Shown: positions 30,301-39,893 of the stretch, piece after piece
How the letters are laid out: each line of letters opens with the position of its first letter
Numbering within the stretch: position 1 is the first letter of the stretch
Origin: Diabrotica undecimpunctata
Taxonomy: Eukaryota; Arthropoda; Insecta; Coleoptera; Chrysomelidae
DNA length: 64,000 nucleotides
Direction of reading: 5' to 3'
NCBI RefSeq assembly: GCF_040954645.1
Contig: NC_092806.1
Coordinates: 29,227,644-29,291,643 of the forward strand
Notes under the pieces: generated by a model
Told to the model about the DNA's origin: nothing
The model's database searches: none
What the model saw: only the letters and a program-made list of their open reading frames with translations
Translations under genes and position numbers: made by a program

Positions 30301-32490
30301 ACTTTCTTCTTTGAGAACACCATGATGTGGTAAATAATAGTATGTTTTATTAGGATTATCTTGTGACATATCTATCTTAGTCATATGATTTAAGGAAATA
30401 TATTCTTTAATAAATTGTGAATATTGAATTTGAAAATTGTTGTTTTGATTAAATCTTTTTTCTAGATTTACAAATCTGGTACAGGCTGTATTGAATGAAT
30501 CCCCTAATACATCAGGAGATAGTTTTAATGATAACTTTACTACAAAACGACCCTCTTCATTTCTAGTAGTATTTCTGTGAAAATGATTTTCACATTCTGA
30601 TTCATCTTTTGGCAAAACTGAATTTACAGGTACTTCTTCTAGTTCCCAAAATCTTTTTAATTGAGCATCTTCTGAATAAATTGTGTTTGCAAAATTGCAT
30701 CTGGATAATGAAGTTGATACAGGACTTTTTCCTGAAACAACCCAGCCTAGTTTAGTATTTTGTAAAATAGGTAACCCGTTACCAAGATATATTTTTCCTT
30801 CTGTTAGAAGGTCCCAAAAAAGATCTGCACCTATAAGCATATCAATCTCTCCAGGTTCAAAAAATTGTTCATCTGATAATTGAATATTTTTAGGGATAAT
30901 TAAAGATGGGTGGATTAGTTTTTGTGCAGGTATTTCACTGCATATGTTGGAAATCACATAACATGAAATTGTTGTTTGATAATTATCAACTCTAGACAAA
31001 ATAGTCAAATTGCATTTTTTTGATAGATGTGAAGTTACTTGATTAATTCCAACTATAGATAGTTTTGAATCTATTAAAGGTATGTCAATTTTATTGCAAA
31101 ACCCTTGTGTGATTAAATTGTTTTGTGAACCACTGTCTAATAGAGCTCGACAGTAATGTTGGTTGCCTACCGTATCTTTCACATAAAAGCCTACAGTGGA
31201 TAATAGAATTTGTGTATTTGAATGTAGGGGTTGTATGAATAAATTGGTAGATATTGGGTTATTGGATTGTTCATGAATTAATGAATTATGTTTTACATTG
31301 CAAATTTTGCAAGGCCCTAAATAGCATGATTCAACCTTATGTCCTGTCCTCAGACAGTTTACACACAACTGTAGTTGTGAAATTGATTCTTTTCTTTGAT
31401 TGATATTTAGTTTTAAGAAATCAGAGCAACTGTATATTGTATGGTTATTCTTTTTACAAAAGTTACATTTTTTGTAATGATTATTTGAATTATTGTTGGA
31501 AATTGCTAAATTAAAATGTGAATGATTTTTTGTTTTGTTTGGTTTTATATTAGAACTAGAATTAATGTTTACATTTGTAGTGTTGTGTATGATTTCCAAT
31601 ATGTCTGCTTTTGATTTAAGAAATTCTAAGAATTCCTCCATGTTAGGAAGTTCACCACTAAATTTTTTCTCTTTCCACTCTCGAAAAGTATTTTTGTCTA
31701 ATTTTGATGAAACTAAATGTATAATTAGAAAATCCCACAACTGGTCTTTACTAATACCTATGTTTTGTAAAGATACAAGATTTTTTGATACATTGTCTAA
31801 TAGTCTACGAAAACTAGTTGAGGATTCTTTAGAACAATGCTCTATGTTAAGAATTGAATTTAAATGACTATCTACTAAAAAATACTTTTTGTCAAACCTG
31901 TCTAATAATGTGTTCCAAGCTTCTTGATATAAATTATCAGTGAATGGAATTTGATCAATTAAACTTTTGGCATAACCTTCTAGTGATGCTCTCAATAAAG
32001 AAAATTTTTGAGAATCTGTCAATGATGCATTCTCATGTATTGTTGAAAGGTAATTACTTTTAAACTCCAGCCAACTGTCATAATCACCTTTAAACATTTG
32101 AAGTTTAATTTTAGGTAAAATAATATTTTGTAATGGATCTTTATTATAACTATTACAACTTAATGAATTGTTACTAGTTGGATTTGCAGACATACTTTCT
32201 ATGTATGTCTTAAGAAAACTTAGAGTATCATAATAGCGCTTTTTAAATTGTTCTCTCTCCTTATAGTTCTCCTCAAGCTGTTGTTCAGGACAATTTACCT
32301 CTATTTCTAATTGAATGATTTCAAAGTCTTTATTTATTAACTCTAATTCATTAATTCTAATTGTAGCATCAGCTAATGAAGGTTTCCTATCTGGTTCTGA
32401 TATTTTTATAACATCTATAAACTTTTCTACCAAAGTTAACCGCTTTTTAGCTGAACCCCTAGTTCTAATACATTTTGCTAAATCAAACAT
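27331..32490 (-). CDS. BEL/Pao Gag-Pol polyprotein, intact
   Basis: 1719 residues without a break, start at 32490. Gag-like N-terminus with a coiled, charged first 100 residues; DUF1759 region (about 125-280, LQMFKGDYDSWLEFKSNY); zinc knuckles CNFCKKNNHTIYSC and CVNCLRTGHKVESC (about 342-398); aspartic protease LLDSGSQNN (about 450); RT with VFDGSCASSTGYSLND, VVSADITKMYRQ and the active site FYVDDLLTG (about 858); RNase H-like HGFCDASRDAYAA and YWSDSQVV; integrase zinc-binding HPGPQLLLATVRQKYWP (about 1350); integrase core with Asp in GIDYAGP (1416), Asp in YSDNGKTF (1482) and Glu in GGLWEAAVKSMKHH (1534); and a C-terminal DUF5641 region LTPSHFLLGHP. No env-like gene follows. All catalytic residues are present. 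Confidence 0.95.
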   Translation of the reverse strand: MFDLAKCIRTRGSAKKRLTLVEKFIDVIKISEPDRKPSLADATIRINELELINKDFEIIQLEIEVNCPEQQLEENYKEREQFKKRYYDTLSFLKTYIESMSANPTSNNSLSCNSYNKDPLQNIILPKIKLQMFKGDYDSWLEFKSNYLSTIHENASLTDSQKFSLLRASLEGYAKSLIDQIPFTDNLYQEAWNTLLDRFDKKYFLVDSHLNSILNIEHCSKESSTSFRRLLDNVSKNLVSLQNIGISKDQLWDFLIIHLVSSKLDKNTFREWKEKKFSGELPNMEEFLEFLKSKADILEIIHNTTNVNINSSSNIKPNKTKNHSHFNLAISNNNSNNHYKKCNFCKKNNHTIYSCSDFLKLNINQRKESISQLQLCVNCLRTGHKVESCYLGPCKICNVKHNSLIHEQSNNPISTNLFIQPLHSNTQILLSTVGFYVKDTVGNQHYCRALLDSGSQNNLITQGFCNKIDIPLIDSKLSIVGINQVTSHLSKKCNLTILSRVDNYQTTISCYVISNICSEIPAQKLIHPSLIIPKNIQLSDEQFFEPGEIDMLIGADLFWDLLTEGKIYLGNGLPILQNTKLGWVVSGKSPVSTSLSRCNFANTIYSEDAQLKRFWELEEVPVNSVLPKDESECENHFHRNTTRNEEGRFVVKLSLKLSPDVLGDSFNTACTRFVNLEKRFNQNNNFQIQYSQFIKEYISLNHMTKIDMSQDNPNKTYYYLPHHGVLKEESITTKLRVVFDGSCASSTGYSLNDLQYIGPKVQNDIISILLRFRMFRYVVSADITKMYRQILIHNDHKSLQRIVWRDNPEQDLSVYELNTVTYGTTSAPYLAIKCLQTLAQEHINSFPLASQTILKDFYVDDLLTGSNSISELIQTCQEVSFILNSAGFPLRKWTSNNPNVLQTISSNDDSLAILKLGQNDASKTLGIYWYSQLDILKYSINKNIYPLTSSLTKRQVLSDIAQIYDPLGLISPCIILGKIMIQKLWSLNMAWDEPIPDDLSLQWQQFRTELSELNQLSIPRYVIKNEYKLIEIHGFCDASRDAYAACIFARSSNSQGEFHVQLLCSKTKVAPLKLLTIPRLELCAALLLAQLSIQVKTSLFNLSNDIQFYYWSDSQVVLCWLKTDPNSLEIFVGNRVAKIQNLTSISNWSYINTKTNPADVASRGILPNKLKYHHMWWTGPEFLCEPNSQWPQYSFNISKSKLPELKRIPTTILSNISVNSLEIFTKFSSYLKLVRTIAYCKRFIHNSKNKNNQYLGPLQAIEVDQALLTLIKLAQKDSFNDTLILLSHKPLPYNHKLSSLCPFLDEQGILRVGGRLKYTNLQTNIKHPILISSNHPFTKLIFIHKHNYLLHPGPQLLLATVRQKYWPIGGKILAKKIVKNCIQCFRHKPVASIAPMGSLPNNRISPSFPFQVTGIDYAGPYNIKDRKGRGAKTTKGYICVFVCFVTKAIHLELISDMTTECFIACLRRFVSRRGIPNHIYSDNGKTFQGACNELNELYKFIQNNHITLIDYATSNNISWHFSPPYSPNFGGLWEAAVKSMKHHLKRTLLNSILTYEEFLTLIIQIEGILNSRPLYAISDDPNDYEPLTPSHFLLGHPITSLPSLDLLEVAENRITRLQAVQRLQQQFWNRFSKEYISQLHQLYKWKSPQSKLSVGSLVLIRNDHLPPQKWQLGRVLQLIPGPDGIHRVSLVSTTKGVLKRSVRHLHPLPLQDEASSSEN

Positions 32491-32676
32491 GATTATTGAT
32501 TAAAGCCTCTAAATTATGAATAATAGGTTGGATAATTAGTAAGGTAAAATAGGAAATAGAATGAATGACTTACGATTACCCTCCTGTGTGTGTAGTGTAT
32601 GTAGAAGACTTCAGTTCTTGTGGATATTTTTTGAAAATAGCTGTTTTTGGATGTATCCCGCTCGAAGGATCAACAA

Positions 32677-32830
32677 TGTTGTGTTTTTTTGTATTCCATA
32701 GGGTACTGGATTGGCTGATGAATAAAGATTTAGTTTTTTGTGTTTATTTATTTCTCAAACATGGATAATGGATACACAGATTATATAGGTTATATATGTC
32801 ATGTCAACTTAAAACATAAAAATCCTAACA
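32677..32830 (-). repeat. BEL/Pao 5' LTR
   Basis: Near-identical partner of 27115-27268. The element promoter should lie here, transcribing leftwards. The leader between it and the start codon (32491-32676) begins TTGTTGATCCTTCGAGCGGG on the minus strand; this may hold the primer-binding site, but it does not start with the usual TGG, so I leave that open. Confidence 0.95.
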
Positions 32831-32835
32831 CATAC
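32831..32835. repeat. Target-site duplication of BEL/Pao element, right
   Basis: CATAC, matching 27110-27114. Confidence 0.85.
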
Positions 32836-33950
32836 TATTTTTTAGAATATAATGATAATCAAAATGAAGTAATTAAACATAAATTCAATAATAAAAATGT
32901 AAATAGTAAATAAATTCTATATTATATATAACAAAATTTGAAAATGACTAAAATAAACAAAATTGTTTACAAAAACAAAAGTTATTATAAAAAAATATTA
33001 GCCATTTGGTAATAAGCAGACATAAACTTTCATTAACCCACATAAATTAATAACGCGCTATAAGAAGTAGTCACTTCTCTCAGAACTTAGTGCCACGCGC
33101 TGTTTTTTATTGTGTCTTTAATATAAACATCTAAGTTTGTTTTGAACCTAATTTTTGTGGATTTTAGTATAATTTACCATTTTATCGGCAATTAACTACA
33201 TTTTTTGTTTAAAATATGTTCATTTGGACGTTTCGATTTCCTGTTCGTTCGGAAATCGTTCTCACAATACGAAGTGGAAAGTTCCAAATAAAAATAGTAA
33301 ATTATAACGTTTAAATAAGTCACAAATATCATTAGTAAATCCATTTTATTATTGATATAACTTTGTTTTATCATTATTTTGCCAAATAAATTTCAAAAGT
33401 ATAAAAACATGCTGCAATTTTCACCGAAGTTTAAATAATGCTGCTCTAATGTGTCATTAGTTTATGAATTTATTTTATTTTAAATTGTGGCTTTTTAAGG
33501 TGATCATTTTGTACATAATTCATATTTTTTTATATTGCTTTCATTTGGAATTACAACAGCATTTGAGGTTACTGGAATTACCAGCACGTACTGAAAAAAT
33601 CATAAATATGAAAATCATTCCACATTTCCTGTAGTCCTGCGGCTTTGTCAATCCTCATTATATTAATTGTTTGATTGATTTTCTACGTTTTTTTTTTATT
33701 TTTTCCACATTGCTTCGATATTTACATGATTTTTTTCGCAAATTTTTGACGATTCACCGAACCGGATCGCTATTAGGTTTCTATTAAGAACGCCTCTAGT
33801 CCGAAATTCCATTTTTTATATTTCATCGTAGCCTGTCACAATTAATAATCGATTGATTAAATTCTAGTCACGAAGCAATTTAATCATGAATTTTTATCGG
33901 CGAAATTTACATTTTGTTTTGTATGTTTTTCCTTCTACTTAAAGGGAAGA
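32836..33950. other. AT-rich, no gene recognised
   Basis: Very A/T-rich. A short block at 33050-33115 is GC-richer (AACGCGCTATAAGAAGTAGT and GTGCCACGCGCTG) without a recognisable gene. Confidence 0.35.
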
Positions 33951-34442
33951 GTGCCTTCTTGGAAAGATCGATTAGGAATGAAGCGATGTACACAACATTC
34001 CGGGGATATCAATTTATTAGTATTACATTGGAAGTTACATAAAGGTTGGTCAGTTAATACGAGGTCCTTTCCAAAAGAACTTGCGATCTGTATTCATATC
34101 TTTATGCCAAACAATCCAGTCCTGTGTTGGTTACGGGCTAAATCAGTAACTCTTTACGAATTTGTCGTACACCGTAGTTACCGACAGGAACATTTATACT
34201 CAGTGAGCGATTGTTTGAGCTCAGAGAAATATGCTAGAGACATGTGGCGATTTGTTAACAGACACTTATTGTGCTTATCTGTTAAACGCAATCCTTACAG
34301 AGAAAATGATTTAAAGAGGACGCTGTTGCTTTTATTTAGTGCAATTAAAATTTGTACAAATAAAAATCTACAGAGGACTTCTCGTTCGGAATTCAAATGG
34401 TTCTCTTTTGAAGATTCTGAGATGTCATTCAAATGTTTATGA
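33951..34442 (+). CDS. Uncharacterised 163-codon ORF
   Basis: Open frame starting MPSWKDRLGMKRCTQH and ending EDSEMSFKCL. It has seven or so cysteines, several Trp/His pairs and no obvious domain, signal peptide or transmembrane segment. No match to a transposon family was recognised. Its composition is less AT-rich than the flanks and it is the longest frame here without a TE signature. It could be a domesticated or decayed element, part of a host transcript, or chance. Confidence 0.25.
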   Translation: MPSWKDRLGMKRCTQHSGDINLLVLHWKLHKGWSVNTRSFPKELAICIHIFMPNNPVLCWLRAKSVTLYEFVVHRSYRQEHLYSVSDCLSSEKYARDMWRFVNRHLLCLSVKRNPYRENDLKRTLLLLFSAIKICTNKNLQRTSRSEFKWFSFEDSEMSFKCL

Positions 34443-34485
34443 TAAACTACGTTCGAATATATAAGTGGAAGACGGAGAATTGATA

Positions 34486-34548
34486 CTTTATACAGGGTCG
34501 CATAAAAGTTACAGCTTTCTGAATCAAATGGAATTTAAAATTTTTTTA
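34486..34548. repeat. Partial MITE end
   Basis: TATACAGGGTCGCATAAAAG and the following ~40 bp closely match the left end of the MITE at 39715-39893. The rest of the element is missing here. Confidence 0.6.
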
Positions 34549-35560
34549 AACCTTTCCGGGTACACCAGTGCCCAGGCCCATCCTGTTAGGGAATTGCTGG
34601 TTGGGGGGCATGGGAAGACGGCATCACTACTTGGATTGCATTTCCCGAAGCATTAGAATCTTACACAATACTCGATATTCTGGCCTAGGCACGGACCCGC
34701 CGCACACATCCTGTGATGAAAGGACGCATCTGCGCAGCGAGGGGGATTCGAAGCCTAGGGAACCCAATAAAACCTGGACTCCACACCCATCAAGGAATCC
34801 GTGACAACACAAATGGATAACAAAGATTCCCTCCCCGGGTAGTAGAGACCGGGGACCCACGGTCATTGACAACCCAATACGCTACCGTTTGGGTAGAGTA
34901 GGTACATAAAGAGTATAGCCAACTTCCTAGGGGAAGTCTAATTCTATCCTGGCAGAACCAGTGCCCCTGCGAGTCCGTCCCCAGTGAGCGTGACACGACA
35001 GTCATATCGTGGGGCTCACCCTACCTGCAGTACTTGTGTTGCCATACGTGTCGCTGCTCGTGATCCCTAAAAGGGCGAACAGTTACATTCAGGTGGAATA
35101 ACGAACCACCAAGCACTTGACAGGTTGCCGCTGAGGAACCTACTCCTCTACCACTTGTCACCAACTACAGACCCGTCTCGCAGGTGCACGTTCAGATTGA
35201 GACTGATCGTATATGACCTGCAAAACCCCCTGCATGAAGGTTATGTGGAACGAAAGCAGAGTGGTCCCACGAGAGCTCGTCTCGGAGACTAAGAACGCAA
35301 CCCATTGACCAGTGCGACTTATGGACTCGTCTCGCTTCTAGTAGCCCCCATACCAACTATCGAAACCTCAAACGACGGCTATGTTAATGTTACTGTTCCT
35401 ACGTACGGGACATAAGAACTAGATCGCGGCCTGTGCTCGTTGCTGCGATCCCGACACTTCAACCGACGCACGGCTCACCAACTGTCGTTCCATCATATTG
35501 CTAGACTTTTACGATCGGTAGGAACTAGCACCCTAGCAGTATTCCGTGCGTCTTTTCGCT
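34549..35560. other. GC-rich island of unknown nature
   Basis: About 1 kb at roughly 50% G+C inside AT-rich DNA, with sharp edges. The minus strand has two overlapping open stretches (34627-34872 and 34790-35005) and the plus strand several short ones, but none shows a known motif. It could be the 5' UTR/ORF1 part of an R1- or Jockey-group LINE, which is often GC-rich, or a transferred or host segment. I see no RT, repeat structure or ends. Confidence 0.4.
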
Positions 35561-37060
35561 CCGAAGAGCTACTTAGCGATATTTTTTTCAATCGTTCGCT
35601 GTGTACGAAGCTAATAGGATTGGACCGCGCGCTATACATCCCGCTTGTCAATATAACTGCAAGTCAAAAATATGTGCGATATCTTTGTAAGAATATGTAT
35701 GTAAAACTGAATTGAAGACAAAATAACCGATCTGAAACTCTGAGAAGTTGTGATTTACTTTTATTTCGAAAACAATATTTGAATGAATTTGCCGAATCCT
35801 ATCTTTAAAGTAATATTAAATAAGTATACTATTTTATCTAAGAACCTATACGTCGTTACCGCTTCATTGTGGATGATTTACATCAAACAAACCAGAGACC
35901 AAAATGTGTCAGTATCTGAACTTCACGCTACATCGATCAAGCGCGAATTGTTTGTCTGTGCATTCTCGTCTTGTGTTTGTGGTGTGTCTCTATGTGAGAC
36001 CCGAGGTATTGTTGCTGCTTTAGTTCCGTTTAGTCTACCTTACAATTAAAAAGTAATTGTTTCTTTTGAATTTCAATAAATCTCGACAACTATGTTTTGT
36101 TTTAATAAATCTGAGAATATTTAAGATTGCGTTAGTCTTGCCATGAACGGAGTGAGTAGAAAAATTAATAAAAACACAACTGTGCGATTTTTTTATGTTT
36201 TTAAATTCATTATTTGTTAAATGTTTCCATTCAAGTACACTAAAATTTTCACAGAAAGGCAATACACAGAAAATAGAAAGAAGACATGAAACAACGTGTG
36301 CATTATTTACGAAACTACTTATTTAATCCCTGTAATCCGAGTTTAAGAACCACACCTGAATACTGCTTTATTATTGAAATAAATCAACATTTTTAATTAC
36401 TCGCGATAATATGTTATTATGAAAATAATAAAAGCCGATTTCACTTTTCGCGTCGCCAATAATTTCACTTTTGTCTCAAGACAAAAAGATTTGCATACTC
36501 CCTACTAGCATAATGCGGTGCCATAAAACCATGTGTTCGTGTTGACTCAGGTCAAGATTTAGCCTACATTCTTGTCATACGGTTAATTTAAAATTAACAG
36601 TGCGTGAAAGAAATATGCTAATGATTTTCGGATATTTTTTATTTTTTACTCAGGGTCAGTGCTACCGCATTTATTTATGCTAATATTGTCGGGGAAGATT
36701 GGACGCAAAGCCCATATTTTATAGAAAGCTGGCTAGGAAAGTGGTTTATATAAAGAATTTTTCAACCTCTTCGATTATTTATTTTAGATATTTAATTAGC
36801 AAGCAACATAAACAAGCATGTAATTAATCAAAAGCCTTTACGCATTATCAGTTATTAATAGGAAATACGAAGAGTATTCTTTATCTTCTTGGAAAGTACC
36901 CTTTATCAACAAAATATCAGCTGTGACATCATGTTTACGGGATGTAATTTGGAATAAAAGACGTAATAGAACGGACAGCCAATTCAGAATTTTATTAGAC
37001 CTATTATTGACATAACTATTGTTTATAAACAAGAAAGAACACTAATCGATTACTAATCGT
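35561..37060. other. AT-rich, no gene recognised
   Basis: Short frames only (for example 35783-36049 on the plus strand) without family signature. Confidence 0.3.
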
Positions 37061-37192
37061 CAGTTTGTAAGAAAAATTTCAACACCAGTAGCACTACAAA
37101 CGCTAGAGAGTGTTTGAGGCATACAAAATGAACTAGGACACGTTGCTTAGAATCGGAGGAGATGTGGGCGTGATTCTTTGGATCGTTCTTAC

Positions 37193-37440
37193 TATGCTTT
37201 ACAGGATGATGGGCGGAGCATTCGTTACATCACAAATGCTTTAGGAATTTCTCGAAGTACAGTGTTAGATGCAATACAAAGACTCGGGAAACACGAAAAT
37301 ACACCAGGAGGCCAGGTCAAGGTAGACGAAGAACCACAAGTCAAGTTGAAGATAGCTTTCTTAGGCTACAAGCGATATGCGATCGTACAGTGAAAAATTG
37401 TTAAAGGGAGTTGATAGCTACTAGAGCTAAACCAGAAATA
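37193..37440 (+). pseudogene. Tc1-like transposase N-terminal fragment, inverted relative to the next copy
   Basis: HTH of a Tc1 transposase: ALQDDGRSIRYITNALGISR, STVLDAIQRLGKHENTPGGQ, then a frameshifted GRRRTTSQV linker. 37193-37391 matches the minus strand of 38785-38985 with about three differences. The fragment stops near 37440 with no terminal repeats seen. Two almost identical copies in opposite orientation lie 1.4 kb apart. Confidence 0.8.
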
Positions 37441-37841
37441 TGAGATGAATAAAACAAAGAAAAATCATAAATAAATTGCCAAAAAGGGCGCCACTTTGAC
37501 ATTTTTGTGAGGGACACAGAAACCCCTAAACCAAAAAACATATATAATCAAATACAATAAACAATAAGAAATATAAATATATAGACAATAAAATTAATCA
37601 CACTTACCTCGTATTTTCGCTTAGCAAAGTTGTTGGTCCAAGAGAAAAGAATATTGTTACAAGAAATTAAACAATACAAAATTGTTACGCACAAGCCATA
37701 TTTATTATTAATCAAAACGTAGATCCAATTGGACATATCAATTTAGATCTTACAAACAGAAATGTCCATTACGAATTAATACCTTCGTACATTTTTTTAC
37801 AAAGTTAAATATAAATTTCTCTAGATGACCTGGTAGACATA
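37441..37841. other. AT-rich, no gene seen
   Basis: No coding signature. Confidence 0.3.
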
Positions 37842-39306
37842 CCTGGGGTACAAAATTGACCGGACACTCAAATGTTTCCTAAAATCTGGCGTTTAAAAAA
37901 GTTTAAGATGTTTGAGTATTTAATAATAATAAACAAAATTTAAAAGTCAAATTTATTACAACTGAAGAATGTTGCACAGAAAAAACAATAAACAATTTAA
38001 AAAATTTGAAAATCTGCAAAGAAACAAATTTTTTTTAATATAAACATTTTTTATGAAAAACGATATGTCGTAGAGTGTATAACCTCCACGAGCCCTAATT
38101 ACGGCTCTCATTCGATCAGGCATACTTCGGACTAAGGCAGCAAAGTGTGCTTGAGGGATTTGTTCCCATTCGTCATGAACTGCTTGCTCCAAATCGTTCA
38201 TGGTTTCAAACTCACCATGGTTACGTCGAATACGTCTGCCCAGAATAACCCATGCATGCTCTATTGGATTTAAGTATGCACTCCTTGGGGGCCATGGTAA
38301 TAAACGAATCCCAACTTCATCCAAGTAATCCCGTGTTATTCGGGCCATGTGCGGACATGCATTATCTTGCATCAGACGAAAGTTTTCTTCAATAAATGGG
38401 GCAATTGGAACTACATGATCTTCCAAACGGTATGCTGAATATACTGTTGATCGTTTAAATTGCCGCTTTGAATTGTAACAAGTTCTGTATGAGAACGTTC
38501 TGATAAGGTTCACCAGCTCTTCTCCAAATCCTATACCGCCCATCTGATGAGTATCTGTGTAATCTTGATTCATCCGTGAGAAGCACAGCACTGCAATCGC
38601 AACAGCAACACCCCAATTAAGATGTTCGCGAGCGAAGTGTATACGTTGCCTCCGATGATCTGCTCTTAATACAGGTCCCGTGATAGGTATTCTGGACCCT
38701 AATCCATATTTATTTAACGATATAAACGGAAACTGTGTTTCTATGGACATCATTTAATTGTTTAACAAATACTAGTATTGATAATGTACGATCGCGTATC
38801 GCTTGTAACCTAAGAAAGCGATCTTCAACTTGACTTGTGGTTCTTCGTCTACCTTGACCTGGCCTCCTGGTGTATTTTCGTGTTTCCCGAGTCTTTGTAT
38901 TGCATCTAACACTGTACTTCGAGAAATTCCTAAAGCATTTGTGATGTAACGAATGCTCCGCCCATCATCCTGTAAAGCAACAGCTTGTGCTACTTCTTCT
39001 GGTATCATAATTGTTTTAATGCAAGTTTTAAACAGGGAACAACACAAAAACCTACAGCCGAACTTATAATCAGGTACAGTACCACAATAAACTTAAATTA
39101 ATACTAAGCCACTATTTCAGATTAATAACAAAACGTATGTGTAAAAGTGTTGTTGTTCACACAAAACATCTAAATAGGTTCAAACAAGAAAAAAAACGCT
39201 ATCGCTAATAAGGCATAAAATACAATTCAAACAAATTAACGAGTTTTGATCTAATCACCAACAAGAAACAAAAAAATCTGAGTGTCTGGTTAATTTTGCA
39301 CCCCAC
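37842..39306 (-). mobile_element. Tc1-like element with short terminal inverted repeats
   Basis: Ends: CCTGGGGTACAAAATTGACC on the left and GGTTAATTTTGCACCCCAC on the right, the latter being the reverse complement with a few changes. They are flanked by TA at 37840-37841 and 39307-39308. Length about 1465 bp, the usual Tc1 size. One transposase lies on the minus strand. Confidence 0.85.
38050..39010 (-). pseudogene. Tc1-like transposase, inactivated
   Basis: Starts near IPEEVAQAVALQDDGRSIRY with the first HTH, and STVLDAIQRL. A frame slip follows into GQGRRRTTSQVEDRFLRLQ, then damage around the second HTH. TGPVLRADHRRQRIHFAREH is intact; the LLTDESR block (first Asp) is reached only in another frame near 38560. 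LMQDNACPHMARITRDYLDE (second Asp present) and NPIEHAW follow, with the usual SPD changed to SAY. The C-terminus VIRARGGYTLY is normal. At least three frameshifts. Confidence 0.85.
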
Positions 39307-39308
39307 TA

Positions 39309-39714
39309 CTGCCCTAAAGATACTTTTGAATTCTAATACATGCTCAAACAATAAACACAAGCCAAAGGTACTCAAAGCCCTCAGTACTGGTGGAAGAAAA
39401 CCAGGACTACAGCTTTATTTTAAAGCTTCGTCCATAATGACGAATTCCCACACATGTATGATTTTTACCGGTAAAACAAATCTCCCTGCCATCGTGTCCA
39501 ATTCGATCTAGCAACCAATTTGTCTAATTTAGAGGAATTTGGTAGATGTATGTGGCAAATGCTTCTCACGCCGATCTTAATGGAAAATTCCGATCGTGTG
39601 TGTAAACAAACAATTGAATCCGTATTCTATACCAAAAGAACTAAAGTGCTCAAATTATGAGATTTTAGATATTTATAAAAAACATTTCTTCGAATAAACA
39701 ACAAAACCGAACTT
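39309..39714. other. No gene seen
   Basis: AT-rich spacer between the Tc1 element and the MITE. Confidence 0.3.
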
Positions 39715-39893
39715 TATACAGGGTCGAATAAAAGTTACTGCTTTATGAATTAAATTCAATTTAAAATTAAAGGATTTTGCGGAAAACGAAGCATTCGGGG
39801 ACATATGTACGTTTATATAGCAAATTGTCATTCTGTTTTATACAAAAATCGCTCCCTGAAGTTTGTTGCAGTTATTTACTACCGCCCTGTATA
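39715..39893. mobile_element. 179-bp MITE with TATACAGGG ends
   Basis: The left end is TATACAGGGTCGAATAAAAG and the right end is CCGCCCTGTATA, so the inverted ends share TATACAGGG. Both ends continue with related GTTACTGC/GTTATTTAC text. No coding. Its left end recurs at 34486-34548. Confidence 0.6.

Larger units (their letters stand above)
27115..32830 (-). mobile_element. Complete BEL/Pao LTR retrotransposon
   Basis: A 5716-bp element read on the minus strand, bounded by 154-bp LTRs that begin TGTT and end AACA, differing by a single base, and flanked by a 5-bp duplication CATAC. One long open reading frame fills the interior. Near-identical LTRs and an unbroken polyprotein mean a recent insertion that may still be competent. 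The 5' LTR is at the right (32677-32830). It sits next to the (TA)n tail of the RTE LINE. Confidence 0.95.

Noticed and set aside
29934..31867. Plus-strand frames inside the BEL/Pao region.
   Set aside because: Shadows of the intact minus-strand polyprotein.
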